From Coriobacteriia bacterium (GTDB lineage: Bacteria; Actinomycetota; Coriobacteriia; Anaerosomatales; PALSA-660), in assembly GCA_030652345.1 (NCBI GenBank), contig JAUSAU010000086.1:1-64000 (forward strand): DNA of 64,000 nucleotides. The letters are read 5' to 3'. How positions within the stretch are numbered: the stretch's first letter is position 1; the number at the start of each line of letters is the position of its first letter. Positions 8,558 through 17,367 of the stretch are shown here, piece after piece. A program made the position numbers and the translations under genes. The notes under the pieces were generated by a model. It ran no database searches. It saw only the letters and a program-made list of their open reading frames with translations, and was not told where the DNA came from.

Positions 8558-8971
8558 ATGGACCGCCCACGAGTACACACATTCGCAGCGCTCCGCTTCG
8601 CCCCGGCCGCGGTGTGGGCCGGCGTGATCTTCGCGGGAAGCTCCATTCCCGGCTCTCGCCTCCCGGGAGGATACAGCGTCGTCGGGCACCTCGGCGAGTA
8701 CGCGATCCTCGGCACCCTGCTCGTGCTCGCACTCGACCACGAGTCGGTCACACCTCGCGCGGCCTTCACGGCCCTGCTGATCTGCGGCGCCTACGCCGTC
8801 TCGGATGAGTACCACCAGACGTTCGTCCCGCTGCGCACGGCGGACCCGCTCGACTGGGCGACCGATGTCATCGGCTCCGCGGTCGGCATCTGTGCGGCAC
8901 TGTTCGGCGTCGCGGTGCGCAACAGACGCCGGGAGCACACCCGGCGCCCCCCGGATCCCGACGCCCGCTAG
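8558..8971 (+). CDS. VanZ-like family membrane protein
   Basis: The 137-residue protein from ATG 8558 has four hydrophobic segments and the VanZ signature YAVSDEYHQTFVP followed by DWATDVIGSAVG. VanZ relatives affect glycopeptide susceptibility or envelope properties; the molecular function is not established. No ribosome site precedes the ATG. A TAGACT box 8 nt upstream (8545-8550) would allow a near-leaderless transcript. Its stop codon overlaps that of the convergent pilT gene by 4 nt. Confidence 0.8.
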   Translation: MDRPRVHTFAALRFAPAAVWAGVIFAGSSIPGSRLPGGYSVVGHLGEYAILGTLLVLALDHESVTPRAAFTALLICGAYAVSDEYHQTFVPLRTADPLDWATDVIGSAVGICAALFGVAVRNRRREHTRRPPDPDAR

Positions 8972-10071
8972 TAGATGCCCGACTCCGCCGCCTGCTGAGG
9001 CGTCACGCCCAGCTGGCGCACCTTGATCTTGAAGTCGTGAGCGTTGGCGGCCATGGACATCGCATCGTCGAGCGTGATGCGGCCCTCCTGATAGAGGCGG
9101 AGCAGCGCCTGGTCGAAGGTCTGCATACCGTAGTACTCGCCCTCGTCCATCGCGTCGCGGATCTTGTAGGTCTGCTCGTTGTCCAGGATGTACTCCCGGA
9201 TCGTGCCGGTCATGACGAGGACCTCGACCGCCGGGACCAGCCCGCCGTTGATCGACGGGATCAGGCGCATCGAGATGATGCCCTTGAGCGTCGAGGCGAG
9301 CCTGCGCCGGACCTGCTTCTGCTGGTAGGGCGGGAAGAACTCGATGATGCGGTTGATCGTCTCGGTCGCGTCGATCGTGTGCAGCGTCGAGAAGACGAGG
9401 TTGCCGATCTCAGCGGCGGTGAGTGCTGCCGAGACCGTCTCGTGGTCGCGCATCTCACCGATGAGGATGACATCCGGATCCTGCCGCACGACGTGACGCA
9501 AGGCGTCGGCGTAGCTCTCCGTGTCGATCCCGATCTCGCGCTGGTTCACGATGCACTTGTCGTCGCGGTGCAGGACCTCGATCGGGTCCTCGATGGTTAC
9601 GATGTGGCCTTCACGGGTCGTGTTGATGTGGTCGATCATCGCCGCGAGCGTGGTCGTCTTGCCGGATCCGGCCGTGCCGGTGACCAGCACGAGTCCGCGC
9701 GGCTCGTTCGCGAGCTGCTGCACGACGGACGGCAGCCCCAGCTCGGCGAAGCTCGGACGCTCGGTCGAGACGCGGCGCAGGGTCATGGCGACCGAGCCGC
9801 GCTGGTGGAAGACGTTGACCCGGAAACGCCCGACGCCGGCCAGAGAGTAGGCGAAGTCGATCTCGGGGTGGTTGTCGAAGCTGGCGACCTGTCGTTCGTC
9901 CATCATGCCTGTCGCGAGACGGTGCGTGATCTCGGGCGTGAGCGGCTGGATGTCGCGCATGATCACGAGCTTGCCGTTGAGCCGGACAGCAGGAGGGCTA
10001 CCGACCTTGAGATGCAGGTCGGAACTCCCCTGGTCGGCCATCATCTTGAGCAGACCGTCGATCTCCGCCAT
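8968..10071 (-). CDS. pilT: type IV pilus retraction ATPase PilT
   Basis: The protein has 367 residues from the ATG at 10071; earlier in-frame codons overlap the promoter. It is a hexameric secretion ATPase of the PilT/PilU type: Walker A GTAGSGKTTT (about residues 131-140), Asp box TIEDPIE, Walker B VILIGEMRDHET and His box TLHTID. It powers pilus retraction and twitching. No other pilus gene is in the window, so it stands alone here. It is a plausible output for the chemotaxis cluster at 14-21 kb, because no flagellar genes are present. Confidence 0.92.
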   Translation of the reverse strand: MAEIDGLLKMMADQGSSDLHLKVGSPPAVRLNGKLVIMRDIQPLTPEITHRLATGMMDERQVASFDNHPEIDFAYSLAGVGRFRVNVFHQRGSVAMTLRRVSTERPSFAELGLPSVVQQLANEPRGLVLVTGTAGSGKTTTLAAMIDHINTTREGHIVTIEDPIEVLHRDDKCIVNQREIGIDTESYADALRHVVRQDPDVILIGEMRDHETVSAALTAAEIGNLVFSTLHTIDATETINRIIEFFPPYQQKQVRRRLASTLKGIISMRLIPSINGGLVPAVEVLVMTGTIREYILDNEQTYKIRDAMDEGEYYGMQTFDQALLRLYQEGRITLDDAMSMAANAHDFKIKVRQLGVTPQQAAESGIY

Positions 10072-10119
10072 AGGGTCGCCGTCCTTCGCGAGCGAGACCA
10101 TCTCCACCGTGCGCGTCCC

Positions 10120-10125
10120 ATTATC
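10120..10125 (-). promoter_or_regulatory. -10 element upstream of pilT
   Basis: GATAAT on the minus strand, preceded by TAC, lies about 50 nt upstream of the pilT ATG. No clear -35 box at standard spacing was found. Confidence 0.4.
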
Positions 10126-10185
10126 GTACAAAGCCGGTGCCGCATGTTGAACGGCTCACAGCAGTGCTGTGCGGGGCGACGGGCG

Positions 10186-11211
10186 CTACGGCCTACACGC
10201 TCCGGAGTAATTGCCGCGGTCGATCGAGTCGATACTCACGACGTCGCCGGTGTGGGGCGAGTGGATCATCTGGCCGCCACCTATGTACATGCCGACGTGA
10301 TGTATGGGGCTGCCGAAGAAGACGAGGTCGCCCGGTTTGAGATTGGCGCGGCTCACGCGTTCCCCGCAGTTGATCTGCGCCCGCGACGAGTGCGGCAGTC
10401 GGACGCCGACCTGTGCGTAGACGAACATCGTGAAGCCCGAGCAGTCGAACGTGCGCGGGCCCGCGGCGGCCCATACATAGCGGGCGCCCAGATACTTCAT
10501 CGCGATCTGCACCACACCGCTGCGCGGTGCGCGGACCGGGTCGCCGTAGTCCCACCCGCCGCCGCCCCCGCCGCCGCCGTGCTCTCTCGCCGCAGCGGCA
10601 CGCCGGGCGCGGTCCGCCGCCTCCAGCGCCGCGATCTCGGACTCCAGTCCACGAAGCATCGCGCTGCGCTTGCGCAACTCGCCCTCGACGAAACGCTTCC
10701 GCGACTTCATGGTGTCGAAGACCTTGCGCGCCTCGCCGCGGGCGGTGTCCAGCTGCTGCTTGGCTTCCACCTCTTGTGACTGGAGGCTCTTCAGTTCCGC
10801 CACTCCGCGCGCATCCTGCTTGTTGAGATCGTTGAGGACATCCCAGGTCGTCGCGAAGTCCTCGAAGGTGGCGGCACCGAACAGAACGTCGAGGACGCCG
10901 AGCGGTCCCGACCTGTACATGCTCGACGCACGGGTGTTGAGACTGGTCTGAAGCACCGACGTCTTCTTGCCGATCTTGGCCAGTCGGGCCTTCACCGCGG
11001 CGACCTTCGCGCTCAGGTCGCCGTAGCGCTCGGCCGCGACGTTGTAATCCTCGGTCGCTATCTCGAGCTTCTGGTCGAACACGTCGACCTGGGCCTTCAC
11101 CCGTTTGGCCTGCTCGCGTTTGTCGTTGATCGGGGTCGCCGACGCCGGAGTGGCGGCGATGAGGATGACGCACGCGAGGGCTGCGGCGACGAGCCGCTTC
11201 CGTGTGCTCAA
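10186..11211 (-). CDS. secreted NlpC/P60 peptidoglycan endopeptidase with coiled coil
   Basis: A TTG start at 11211 is supported by GGAGGGG 7 nt upstream and places a signal peptide at the N-terminus (LVAAALACVILIAATPASA). After it comes a long coiled-coil region (about residues 35-215) like those of CwlO and RipA-type hydrolases, then a Gly-rich linker, then the NlpC/P60 domain. Catalytic Cys is in FDCSGFT, the first His in HHVGMYIG and the second in SPHTG. It should cleave peptide stems of peptidoglycan outside the membrane, with the coiled coil acting as a regulator contacted by a divisome or FtsEX-type partner. Confidence 0.9.
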   Translation of the reverse strand: MSTRKRLVAAALACVILIAATPASATPINDKREQAKRVKAQVDVFDQKLEIATEDYNVAAERYGDLSAKVAAVKARLAKIGKKTSVLQTSLNTRASSMYRSGPLGVLDVLFGAATFEDFATTWDVLNDLNKQDARGVAELKSLQSQEVEAKQQLDTARGEARKVFDTMKSRKRFVEGELRKRSAMLRGLESEIAALEAADRARRAAAAREHGGGGGGGGWDYGDPVRAPRSGVVQIAMKYLGARYVWAAAGPRTFDCSGFTMFVYAQVGVRLPHSSRAQINCGERVSRANLKPGDLVFFGSPIHHVGMYIGGGQMIHSPHTGDVVSIDSIDRGNYSGACRP

Positions 11212-11261
11212 GGTCGTCCCCTCCTTCACGTCCGTCGGGGGGTCGGTCGAAACAAACTCGG

Positions 11262-12152
11262 CTATGGTACCACAGGGTTCCCGAGGCTCACGATGCCCGC
11301 GCACACTCCATCAAGGAGGGCGACGGCGATCGCCTGGAGCCCGTGCTCGTCGCTCGGAACGTCGTCGATCGCGAGGCAGATCCGCGTCGGTGGCGCCCCA
11401 CCCGCGGCGATCGCTGCGGCCAGTCGGCGGGCCAACGACGGCCCACCGTCAGCGACCACGACCACCGGAGTGCCCGGCCCGGGGGGGATGTCGATCGCCA
11501 GAGTCAGACCGTCCGATCCGGCGGACTCACCCGAGGTCACGCGGGCGAGCGGTTCCGCCGCGAGTGCCGTGTTCACGAGGCGCTCAGCCAGCCTGACGGC
11601 TGCGGGCGAGCAGTCCACGGAGACGGACGTCCTCCGCAGGCACTCGGCACTGCGGGCCGGGGCCGCGCGCAGGGCGGCCGGTGGATCGGCATTCTTGTCC
11701 ACCCACACATGACGAAGGTGCTCGACAGCCCGTACGGTGTCGGGGCCCGCTATGCCGTCAGCGGCGAGGCCCGAATTGGCCTGGAACTCCCTGACCGCCC
11801 GCTCGGTGAACGCACCGAAGATCCCGTCCGGTTCACCGCATACGAACCCGAGTGCATTGAGCGCGGACTGGAGTGCACGGACGTCGGCGCCGTGCAGGTA
11901 GGGGAAGCGCAGATAGATCAGGCGGTCGCCGAGCCGGAACGTGGCGTCCACGAGTGCCGCCCACGTCTCGGGGCCGACCTCGCCGTCCTCTGCCAGGCCT
12001 CGCTCTTTCTGGAAGGAGACGACCGCCGAGTAGGTCGCGCCGAGGAATACGCCATCGACCCCCGCCGCGCCAAGGGCGGCGCCTAAGGTCAACAATCTGC
12101 GCTGGACATCTTCTACGGCCGCGCCGCGGTCGCCCTTGCGGATGGGTCTCAC
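11262..12152 (-). CDS. protein with two peptidoglycan-binding repeats and an atypical C-terminal domain
   Basis: The 296-residue protein has two consecutive PG_binding_1 repeats (about residues 1-70 and 80-150: KGDRGAAVEDVQRRLLTLGA and VRALQSALNALGFVCGEPDG). The order resembles actinobacterial CwlM, where two such repeats precede an amidase_3 domain. The C-terminal 125 residues here keep an alpha/beta look (SVSVDCSPAAVRLAERLVN, VVVVADGG, CLAIDDVP) but lack recognisable zinc ligands. It may be a degenerate, regulatory amidase-like domain. No signal peptide is visible, so it is likely cytoplasmic like CwlM. Confidence 0.6.
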   Translation of the reverse strand: MRPIRKGDRGAAVEDVQRRLLTLGAALGAAGVDGVFLGATYSAVVSFQKERGLAEDGEVGPETWAALVDATFRLGDRLIYLRFPYLHGADVRALQSALNALGFVCGEPDGIFGAFTERAVREFQANSGLAADGIAGPDTVRAVEHLRHVWVDKNADPPAALRAAPARSAECLRRTSVSVDCSPAAVRLAERLVNTALAAEPLARVTSGESAGSDGLTLAIDIPPGPGTPVVVVADGGPSLARRLAAAIAAGGAPPTRICLAIDDVPSDEHGLQAIAVALLDGVCAGIVSLGNPVVP

Positions 12153-12196
12153 GATACCCCTCAGGTCCCGGCAGGGACCGCAGGCCGCGAGGGCTT

Positions 12197-12532
12197 CTAG
12201 CGGTACCCGTACCGATCGCGGAACTTCGCCACGTTCTGCTGCACATGGGCGGAATGGGTGGCCACACGGCGCAGATAGCGCTGGACATCCAAGTCGACGA
12301 GAGCATCGGGCTCGTATCGGTACAGGGCGTCCTCGGTGCGCAACACGTAGCCGTCGGCCAGCGTCGATAGTATCACGGAGATGGTCGGCTCCGGCCTCTC
12401 CAGGCGGCGGGCGACCTCGGGAGCGGACAGCGATTCACGGACGTGGATGCGCATGAGTTCGAGCACCTCGCGGATCGCGGCCTCAGTGCCGCGGTCCCCG
12501 GGGAGGCGCTCCAGCGCCCGCTGCAGGCTCAT
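12197..12532 (-). CDS. small winged-helix DNA-binding regulator
   Basis: The 111-residue protein has a central winged-helix segment (LSAPEVARRLERPEPTISVI LSTLADGY, residues about 35-62) followed by a wing ending in ALYRYEPDAL. The family is not recognised by name. Its promoter region (12533-12700) contains repeated GTGAAT half-sites that may be its own operator. It lies 44 bp upstream of the peptidoglycan-binding protein gene, so the two could share a transcript. Confidence 0.6.
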   Translation of the reverse strand: MSLQRALERLPGDRGTEAAIREVLELMRIHVRESLSAPEVARRLERPEPTISVILSTLADGYVLRTEDALYRYEPDALVDLDVQRYLRRVATHSAHVQQNVAKFRDRYGYR

Positions 12533-12643
12533 GCCGTCACACTCCCGATACGGTGGCCGCGCGCCCGATCAGGCACCGGCTCGTCCACCATGCTATCGCC
12601 AGAACGCGTTTGGTGAAACCAGTTCAGTGACTTCTATCGTCTT

Positions 12644-12672
12644 GTGAATTCATTCACTTTATGTGGATTCAC
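12644..12672. promoter_or_regulatory. GTGAAT inverted/direct repeats, probable operator
   Basis: A perfect palindrome GTGAAT-TC-ATTCAC (12644-12657) is followed 9 bp later by another ATTCAC half-site (12667-12672), in an unusually AT-rich stretch between the GGDEF gene and the winged-helix gene. The rest of 12533-12750 holds no gene. Confidence 0.45.
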
Positions 12673-12750
12673 GCCGATGCGACAGAGGGTCGTAATCGGC
12701 AGACGAACGGGACCGGTGCGGACGGAGTGAGGAACACGAGCTACGGAGCG

Positions 12751-14244
12751 CTAGCCGCCGGCTATGTGGACGGCGTTCTTGCCGCTCCGCTTGGCCCCGT
12801 ACATCGCCTTGTCGGCCGCCTCGATGAGCCTGCCTTGCGTGGGAGCGTGCAGGGGGAACGTCGCCACACCGACAGAGATGGTCTTGTTGACGGGAGGCGC
12901 GCCCTCGGCACCGATGAAGTCGAGTCGCTCGACCCCGGCCCGGATCCGATCCGCGACCGCGAACGCTCCCTCGGTGTCGGTCTCGGGCAGGACGATGACG
13001 AACTCCTCGCCGCCGTAACGCGCGGCGACGTCGATCTCGCGCAGGTTGGCCCTGATGCGCTCCGAGACGGCCTGGAGGACACGGTCCCCCCGTGGGTGAC
13101 CGTACGCATCGTTGAACTGCTTGAAGTCGTCGAGGTCGATCATGATCAGCGACAGCGGATGTCCGAACCGGGTAGCGCGGCCCAGTTCCTCGTCGAGACG
13201 CTGCTGGAAGTACCCGTGATTATAGAGTTCGGTCAGGCGGTCCGTGACAGACAGCCGCTCGAGTTCCTCATGGAGCAGCGCGTTCTGAAGAGCGAGCGAA
13301 CTCTGGTTCCCGATCACCTGGAGGCGGTCGATCTCCGCCGGCGTCAACTCACGGAGGGTCGCCGAGCCGACGGCGAGGACGCCGAAGACGTGATCACCGG
13401 TGCGAAGCGAGATGGCGGCGTGCGAACGAAGGTCGGAAACGTCCTTGACCCATCGGGCCGAAGGCGAGTTCGGCGGGATGTCCGCCTCCTGCGCGGCGGC
13501 GGAATCATACGCCTGGCCGAGGATGGTCTCGTTGACCGGGATCTCTTGGACGAAGTACTCCTCGGAGCGCCCCTGACTCGCGGCGAGGCACAGCATCCAG
13601 CGCTCGTTGTCGAGCAGATAGACACAGGATATCTCGGCGCCGAGGATGCCGTTCGCCCCGTCGACGATGAGCGAGGTGACGTCGTCGACAGACGAGAACG
13701 ATGTGAGTGCCTTGAAGAACTCATGGGTGAAGAAGATCTCGGCCAGGCGACTTTCGAGCTCCTCGTTCGCCTTCTCGAGGGCTTCCTTACCGGACTGCAA
13801 CTTCCGCTCGTGGCTGCGGATCTTGTCGTATGCGACCTGAAGCTCGACGAAGAGCTTCTCCTGCTCCTCGCCGCGCTTCTTGGCGATGAGGAGGTCCCAG
13901 ACCATCTCCGAGCCGCGCGCGCCTATGAGCTCGACACCCGCAGGCTTCTGCTCGAAGAGTTGGGCCCGGGTGGTCGCGTCCTCCGACAGATCGACGATGA
14001 TGTCGAGCCCGGGTACCTGATACAGCTCGGTGACATCCGGTGTCGTGAATATGCCGAGGTCTTCGGCAAGGCGAAGCCCGGGAGCCAGGCGATTCGGGTC
14101 GGCGACCGCGACGACCGACAGGTTCTCGACTTCGTTGAGGAGACGCAGAATAGACGCCGACCGCAGGCTCCCGCCCACGATGGCGATACTCAGGCGACCC
14201 GGGCGCAATCCCGTGGACGCAGCGTTCTCCATGGCATCAGTCAA
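12751..14244 (-). CDS. diguanylate cyclase: Rossmann-like domain, coiled coil, GAF, GGDEF
   Basis: The 497-residue cytoplasmic protein starts at TTG 14244 (ATG 14232 is an alternative). Residues 17-120 look like a nucleotide-binding Rossmann unit (LSIAIVGGSLRSASI, SVVAVADPN, DIIVDLS). Residues 123-170 form a charged coiled coil, 172-320 a GAF-type sensor, and 330-497 a GGDEF domain. The active site is intact (GGEEF at 411-415), with an inhibitory-site RXXD (REID, 402-405), so it should make cyclic di-GMP with product inhibition. It directly follows cheD in the chemotaxis cluster, linking c-di-GMP to motility or pili. A dinucleotide-like ligand for the N-terminal domain is inference. Confidence 0.88.
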   Translation of the reverse strand: MTDAMENAASTGLRPGRLSIAIVGGSLRSASILRLLNEVENLSVVAVADPNRLAPGLRLAEDLGIFTTPDVTELYQVPGLDIIVDLSEDATTRAQLFEQKPAGVELIGARGSEMVWDLLIAKKRGEEQEKLFVELQVAYDKIRSHERKLQSGKEALEKANEELESRLAEIFFTHEFFKALTSFSSVDDVTSLIVDGANGILGAEISCVYLLDNERWMLCLAASQGRSEEYFVQEIPVNETILGQAYDSAAAQEADIPPNSPSARWVKDVSDLRSHAAISLRTGDHVFGVLAVGSATLRELTPAEIDRLQVIGNQSSLALQNALLHEELERLSVTDRLTELYNHGYFQQRLDEELGRATRFGHPLSLIMIDLDDFKQFNDAYGHPRGDRVLQAVSERIRANLREIDVAARYGGEEFVIVLPETDTEGAFAVADRIRAGVERLDFIGAEGAPPVNKTISVGVATFPLHAPTQGRLIEAADKAMYGAKRSGKNAVHIAGG

Positions 14245-14279
14245 CCGATCGCACTCTCATGTCCGTCCCATAGGCCATG

Positions 14280-14786
14280 TCAGATCGACCGCAACCCGTA
14301 TGTGTAGCTCCGCACGAGCAGGATACCTGTGTCGAGGTGCAGTTCGATAGTGCGGGCGTGCGAGCCGCCGGTGTCCTCCGCCCGCAGGGGAATGCCCAGG
14401 GACTCCAACCTGGCCCGCACCTCAGCGATGTTGCGTCCGCCGATGCTCACGCCGTCGACGCCCTTGAACATCGCGGACCCGCCGGCGAGCTTCGCAATCA
14501 GCCGGCGCTTGGGACAACCCGCCTCCAGCAACATCTCGACCAGGAGCGGTACTGCCGTGGACGCGAACCGACTCGGATGCCCGAGGAGATTCGAGTCCTG
14601 TGAGGTTGGAAGCATGATGTGCGCCATCCCGCCGATCCTGACCATCGGATCCCACAGCGTGAGGCCGACGCATGAGCCGAGGGCCTGTGTCACCAGCATC
14701 TGAGGATGCTCGGCGCGCGCGGCCTCCCCCACGCCCACGATCACGTGCCGTGCGTCGTTGTACGGTTCGAGGCCGCCGGGTGTCAC
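14280..14786 (-). CDS. cheD: chemoreceptor glutamine deamidase CheD
   Basis: The GTG at 14786 starts a 168-residue protein. The catalytic Cys and His are seen in GSCVGLTLWDP and GGMAHIMLPTS. CheD deamidates receptor glutamines and, with CheC, tunes adaptation. It begins 13 nt after the cheC stop, which is the usual order in Gram-positive and Thermotoga systems. Confidence 0.9.
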   Translation of the reverse strand: MTPGGLEPYNDARHVIVGVGEAARAEHPQMLVTQALGSCVGLTLWDPMVRIGGMAHIMLPTSQDSNLLGHPSRFASTAVPLLVEMLLEAGCPKRRLIAKLAGGSAMFKGVDGVSIGGRNIAEVRARLESLGIPLRAEDTGGSHARTIELHLDTGILLVRSYTYGLRSI

Positions 14787-14799
14787 GTCAAGACCCGCG

Positions 14800-15411
14800 C
14801 TACGCGACGCCGAGGCGCCCGAGCAGCACCTCGAGTCCGGTGGCGTCGGGCAGGAAGAACAGGTACGCGTCCACCGCGACCTCGCTGTCGAAGAAGCGGG
14901 TGCGGAGAAGGACCGCTCTGGAGGCCTGCATACCCGCCTCGGAGGTGACCGCCTCCAAGAGCGCACCCGCCATGTCGAGTGCGAAGGCCGGACGCGCGGG
15001 CAGGAGGCTCAGGTCCGCGAGTCGACCGATCGAAGCGACATAGGCCGAGACGAGGATGGATGCGACATGGGTCACGAGCGCCTCTTCTTCGGCGCCGAAG
15101 GACTTGGCGGTCCCGACAGGCCTCGCGCGCATCAGGTCGACCAGCGCCAGAGAGGAGCTCCGCGGTGCGACGAACAACATCGAGCCGCCGATATCGCCCA
15201 GAAGCCTCATATACGCCGCCGCCACGAGCGTCTCCGGGCCGCCGAAGAGCTCCGGTACATCGCCGATCTCCATGATCTCGAGGATCGGCACGTCGATCTC
15301 GATGCCGTGGCCGACGAGTTGCGACAGCGCGGTGGCGGCGTGGCCCGCACCGATGCTTCCGGTCTCGCGGAGCGCGTCGAGCTGCATCTCGTTGAGCTGC
15401 TCGATCCTCAT
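14800..15411 (-). CDS. cheC: CheY-P phosphatase CheC
   Basis: The 203-residue protein has two CheC/X repeats (ETGSIGAGHAATALSQL near the start; AEEEALVTHVASILVSAYVA in the second half). These resemble the E-X3-N phosphatase helices, although here the positions read H and S rather than N, so catalytic strength is uncertain. It partners CheD in receptor adaptation. Its ATG overlaps the cheA stop (ATGA). Confidence 0.85.
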   Translation of the reverse strand: MRIEQLNEMQLDALRETGSIGAGHAATALSQLVGHGIEIDVPILEIMEIGDVPELFGGPETLVAAAYMRLLGDIGGSMLFVAPRSSSLALVDLMRARPVGTAKSFGAEEEALVTHVASILVSAYVASIGRLADLSLLPARPAFALDMAGALLEAVTSEAGMQASRAVLLRTRFFDSEVAVDAYLFFLPDATGLEVLLGRLGVA

Positions 15412-17366
15412 CGCACACCGTCCGCCATCGTGAACAGCGTCCGCGGGTCCAGGATCAGCGCGACGCTTCCGTCGCCGAGCACCGTCGCGCCGCCCAATCC
15501 GCGAACCGAGCGGAAGACGCGTGACAGGGGCTTTATGACGATCTCCTGGCGACCGACCATCCCGCCGACCGTGAGTGCCCGAGCGGAATCGCCGGTCTCG
15601 ATGAGCACGACATGCTCGCCCGGACCGGGAGGCCGCAGCGGGTCATCGCTCCCGCCGATGAGCGAGTCGAGCCGGTACAAGGGCACGACGCGCTCATCAC
15701 GGAGTGTGAGCACCGGGCCTGACTCGACCGTGTCGACCGGCAGTTCGCCGTATGCGAATACCTCGGTCACCGCCCCGAGCGGGACGGCGTAGACCTGGTC
15801 GCCGCAACTGATCAGCAGCGACTGGATGATCGCGAGGGTCAAGGGGAGCGCCAGGACGAACTCGGTGCCCTCGCCACGGCGGGTCCGGATGGTCAGCGAA
15901 CCACCCAGATACTCGATCTTGCCTCGGACGACGTCCATCCCGACGCCGCGTCCCGAGACCTTCGTCGCGACGTCAGTGGTCGAGAAGCCCGACGTACACG
16001 TCAACAGGAGCACGTCCTCGTCGTTGAACTCCCCGCGACGGTCGGGCGTCACGATGCCCTTCTCGCATGCCTTCATCCATATCCGGTCGATGTCCATGCC
16101 CCGGCCGTCGTCCGTCACGCTGACGAGCACGCGATCGCGCTCACGCAACGCGGAGAGTGTCACGCGCCCGCGCGCCGCCTTGGCCGCCGCTGCTCGCTCG
16201 CCCGCGCTCTCGATGCCATGGTCGATCGCGTTGCGCAGAAGATGGACGAGCGGGTCGCCGATCTCATCGAGCACGGTGCGATCGAGCTCGATGTCGAGCC
16301 CGTCCATATCGAAGAGGATGTCCTTGCCCAGGTCGCGCGCGAGGTCGCGCACCATCCGCGGGAACCGGCTGAAGATGTTGCCGACAGGAACCATGCGGGT
16401 CTGCATGACCTCGTGCTGGAGGTCGGCGGAGATGCGGTGCAGGTCCTCGAGCGCGTCATGCACATCGCGGTCGGACAGCCGGGACGCAAGATTCTCGAGC
16501 CGGGAACGAGCGATGACGAGCTCCCCGACCAGATCGACCATGTTGTCGAGGTGACCGATGGCGATACGCACCGTCTGGGTCTCGGACAGCTTCGGGATGG
16601 CCTTCGCCGCACGACCGAACGCCCGATCCCTGTCGGCGGCCGGCATGGAGGGCTCGGATGTGACGACCCGAGCGGCGGTCGCCGACTCGACCTCGTTGAC
16701 GGACCGGGCAGCGTCGGCCACCTGCTCCGGGGTCTGCTTCGTGCGTACCAGCACCTCGAAGCTTCTCTCGAACTTCTCATCCTCGATGTCCCGCGCGTCC
16801 GGATGCGTCTCGACCACGTGGCCCATGTGGCTCAGGCGTTTGATGACCATGTAGGCGCGAACGGACTTGAGAACGCATGCGTCCTCGAGCGCGATCTTGG
16901 CAAGGATCAGGTCGCCGTCGGCGTAGGCGGCCGCGGCGGCCTCCACCGCGGTCGGCTCGGCCACGGCGACCGTCGGCGCGGTGGCGCGCTGGGCCAGAGC
17001 CTCGACAAGCATGGCGGGGTCGACGTCCCCGCGTCCGTTCATCTCGTCGTCGATGAGGATGCGCAGCGTGTCCGTGGCGCGGAGCATGAGGTCGATCAGC
17101 TCACCGTCGGCGGCCTGCTCCCGATTCCGGACGGTCGACATGAGACTTTCCATCTTGTGTGTCAGATCGGCAGTTCGTTCGTAACCCATCGCAGCCGACA
17201 TACCCTTGAGGCTGTGGGCACCCCGGAAGACCGCCTCGACCGGCTCGAGATCGTCGGGGTCGGCCTCGAGCTTGATGAGTCCGTCGACGATGCTCTGCAG
17301 ATACTCCGCACTCTCCTGCAGGAAGATGTCGCGGTACGCCTGCATGTCCAGGCCGTCGTCGGTCAT
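15408..17366 (-). CDS. cheA: chemotaxis histidine kinase CheA
   Basis: The protein has 652 residues from ATG 17366 (GAGAGGGGC upstream). The Hpt domain has phospho-accepting His51 in HSLKGM. A P2 CheY/CheB-docking region follows (about 150-240), then the dimerisation domain (VDLVGELVIARSRLENLA), the ATPase (HLLRNAIDHGIE, DDGRGMD, GRGVGMDVV) and a C-terminal CheW-like domain. It is the central kinase linking the receptors at 1.7 and 19.3 kb to CheY and CheB. Confidence 0.95.
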   Translation of the reverse strand: MTDDGLDMQAYRDIFLQESAEYLQSIVDGLIKLEADPDDLEPVEAVFRGAHSLKGMSAAMGYERTADLTHKMESLMSTVRNREQAADGELIDLMLRATDTLRILIDDEMNGRGDVDPAMLVEALAQRATAPTVAVAEPTAVEAAAAAYADGDLILAKIALEDACVLKSVRAYMVIKRLSHMGHVVETHPDARDIEDEKFERSFEVLVRTKQTPEQVADAARSVNEVESATAARVVTSEPSMPAADRDRAFGRAAKAIPKLSETQTVRIAIGHLDNMVDLVGELVIARSRLENLASRLSDRDVHDALEDLHRISADLQHEVMQTRMVPVGNIFSRFPRMVRDLARDLGKDILFDMDGLDIELDRTVLDEIGDPLVHLLRNAIDHGIESAGERAAAAKAARGRVTLSALRERDRVLVSVTDDGRGMDIDRIWMKACEKGIVTPDRRGEFNDEDVLLLTCTSGFSTTDVATKVSGRGVGMDVVRGKIEYLGGSLTIRTRRGEGTEFVLALPLTLAIIQSLLISCGDQVYAVPLGAVTEVFAYGELPVDTVESGPVLTLRDERVVPLYRLDSLIGGSDDPLRPPGPGEHVVLIETGDSARALTVGGMVGRQEIVIKPLSRVFRSVRGLGGATVLGDGSVALILDPRTLFTMADGVR

Positions 17367-17367
17367 A

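Noticed and set aside
9037..10779. Long plus-strand open frame over pilT and the NlpC/P60 gene
   Set aside because: It is antisense to two well-supported genes, has no ribosome site and has a low-complexity charged translation.
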